Shown here piece after piece: positions 11,208 through 12,309 of a stretch of 12,309 nucleotides of DNA. The position numbers were made by a program, and so were the translations under genes. This DNA comes from Blautia sp. GTDB lineage: Bacteria > Bacillota > Clostridia > Lachnospirales > Lachnospiraceae. The first letter of the stretch is position 1, and each line of letters starts with the position of its first letter. Below the pieces are notes generated by a model. The model saw only the letters and a list, made by a program, of their open reading frames with translations, was not told the DNA's origin and did no database searches. The DNA is taken from contig JAFWDX010000463.1 in the NCBI GenBank assembly GCA_017515945.1, positions 1-12,309 of the forward strand, read 5' to 3'.

Positions 11208-12309
11208 ATGAATAAAGAATGGCCATCGCTTCGAAAGAAAGCAAAACGGGTATTTCATACATTTGCAGTCATTATCTCTATAATGAGCGTACTAAGCCTG
11301 ATAAATGCAGGTGATTTTCAGACGGAAATACAGGCTTCTCAGGTTACGGGTTTCACATCTGAGCAAGCGACGGAAGAGACTTCTGCTGCGCCCGCTGTCA
11401 CGTCCGATGTTACGCCAACATCGGAACAGACCTCCACATCAACTACAGAACAGACCACCACACCAACTACAGAACCGGCGACCACACCAACTACAGATCC
11501 CACACCAACTACAGAACCCGCGCCAGTTTTAACGCCAACACCTACATCAACACCAACACCAACACCGACGCCTACATCAACACCAACGCCTTCACCTGTA
11601 ACTGTACCAACTAAGAACATCAAAACAAAACTCAAACAGTTTGGAGATAAGTATCTTATTATAAAACCTGTGAAGAGTAATAAAGTTGAAATTGGGTTAC
11701 AGAATGAAAAAAAAGCGGGCCAGTTTATTTCCGATAACCTGAATAAAGAAAAAAAGAAAACGCAGATAAATATATCATTAACAGCCATAGGTCTTAAAAA
11801 GAACAAAGAATTACTGAATGAAAATAAAAAACTGAGTACACTGCTTCAAAAAAAATCACTCAGATTAAAGCTTAATGGCGGTATTATTCCAAATGAATTA
11901 TACAGAACGAGATTTCAAATGAGATACCCCATTGATCATCCTTCTGTAAAAAGCTCGTCATACCGATATTTTTGCGGTGTACAGCTGAATGCCTCTAAAT
12001 TAAGCGAGAGTAATGGAAGCGCAACAGTACAGTTCAAACTGCCGAAGGAGATCGTGGGAGTTCGAACGATAAAAATAAAGCTGTTGGACGACAAAAAGAA
12101 CCTTATAGAGAAAAAAAGCATTAAGAACAAGTCGGGCAGTACGAAGACTTTTACGGGTATAAAGAAGAATACACGCTATTATTATACTTGTGAGGTCAAA
12201 ACCTCTGACAAAAAGCAGGAAAAATGTACGGATCTGGGTTTGGGTTCATTTATTATTTCCACAGGTAATCAGGCTGCCAAAGCAAAAGGAACCGCAGAAA
12301 ACGTTGAAC
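11208..12309 (+). CDS. Secreted Thr/Pro-linker protein, 3' end beyond the window
   Basis: The frame is open from this ATG to the last base (367 codons), so the gene is 3'-partial. The N-terminus is a signal peptide: a basic region (RKKAKR, 9-14), a hydrophobic core at about 16-33, and a possible Ala-x-Ala-like cleavage around INAG or IQAS. Residues 46-135 are a Thr/Pro/Ser-rich linker with PTTEP and TPTPTP repeats, typical of wall-spanning segments. The rest is Lys-rich and beta-prone. The stretch GIKKNTRYYYTCEVKT (317-332) resembles the final strands of an FN3-like domain. From about 11600 on, the DNA is clearly richer in A/T and Lys/Asn/Ile codons than the upstream genes. I recognise no enzyme family. 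A surface adhesin or wall-associated protein is plausible, and it need not belong to the phospho-signalling set. Confidence 0.85.
   Translation, partial: MNKEWPSLRKKAKRVFHTFAVIISIMSVLSLINAGDFQTEIQASQVTGFTSEQATEETSAAPAVTSDVTPTSEQTSTSTTEQTTTPTTEPATTPTTDPTPTTEPAPVLTPTPTSTPTPTPTPTSTPTPSPVTVPTKNIKTKLKQFGDKYLIIKPVKSNKVEIGLQNEKKAGQFISDNLNKEKKKTQINISLTAIGLKKNKELLNENKKLSTLLQKKSLRLKLNGGIIPNELYRTRFQMRYPIDHPSVKSSSYRYFCGVQLNASKLSESNGSATVQFKLPKEIVGVRTIKIKLLDDKKNLIEKKSIKNKSGSTKTFTGIKKNTRYYYTCEVKTSDKKQEKCTDLGLGSFIISTGNQAAKAKGTAENVE
11400..11606 (+). repeat. Thr/Pro-coding low-complexity repeats
   Basis: ACACCAACTACAGA occurs three times (11460, 11484 and 11502), followed by short CCAACACC-type repeats to about 11590. 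Together they encode the PTTEP/TPTP linker of the secreted protein and are prone to copy-number slippage. Confidence 0.8.

Overview
The window looks like a chromosomal segment of an anaerobic Clostridia bacterium, most likely Lachnospiraceae. This is inferred from strong AGGAGG-type ribosome binding sites, moderate GC content, a Hanks-type kinase with HCD/DFN motifs followed by a TM-TPR tail, a membrane-anchored clostripain-family (C11) protease, DUF4234 and FHA fusions, and a Thr/Pro-rich secreted protein. All nine supported genes are on the + strand. No tRNA, rRNA, CRISPR array, integrase or transposase was seen.

Layout. Block 1 (start to about 4961) holds four closely spaced genes: a DUF4234-like membrane protein fused to an FHA domain, a zinc-ribbon/FHA protein, a soluble FHA protein with a DUF6382-like N-terminus, and an 821-residue zinc ribbon-TM-TPR protein with a long repetitive acidic stalk and a small C-terminal domain. 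A 209-bp gap (4962-5170) follows, with a hairpin, a good sigma-A-type promoter and one copy of a palindromic repeat. Block 2 (5171-9655) encodes a receptor-like Ser/Thr kinase with extracytoplasmic TPRs and a TM-anchored C11 protease whose cytoplasmic end looks like a decayed kinase N-lobe. It ends in a second copy of the palindrome, placed as a terminator. Block 3 (9747-11100) encodes a second zinc-ribbon/FHA protein and a PP2C-type phosphatase. A third palindrome copy follows, and then an AT-richer gene (11208 to the window end) for a secreted Thr/Pro-linker protein that runs off the window.

Together the genes form a compact phospho-signalling island with one writer (kinase), one eraser (PP2C) and four FHA proteins as candidate phosphothreonine readers. 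It also has two non-kinase membrane proteins that may link signalling to the cell surface: the TPR/stalk protein and the C11 protease. Only the first FHA domain has a canonical SxxH motif, so some FHA domains may be scaffolds rather than phospho-readers. The kinase and the stalk protein share a TM-juxtamembrane-TPR module, and the protease carries a kinase-like N-terminus, which suggests the locus grew by module shuffling. Such FHA/kinase/phosphatase sets can lie near type VII-like secretion genes in Firmicutes, but no secretion gene is visible here.
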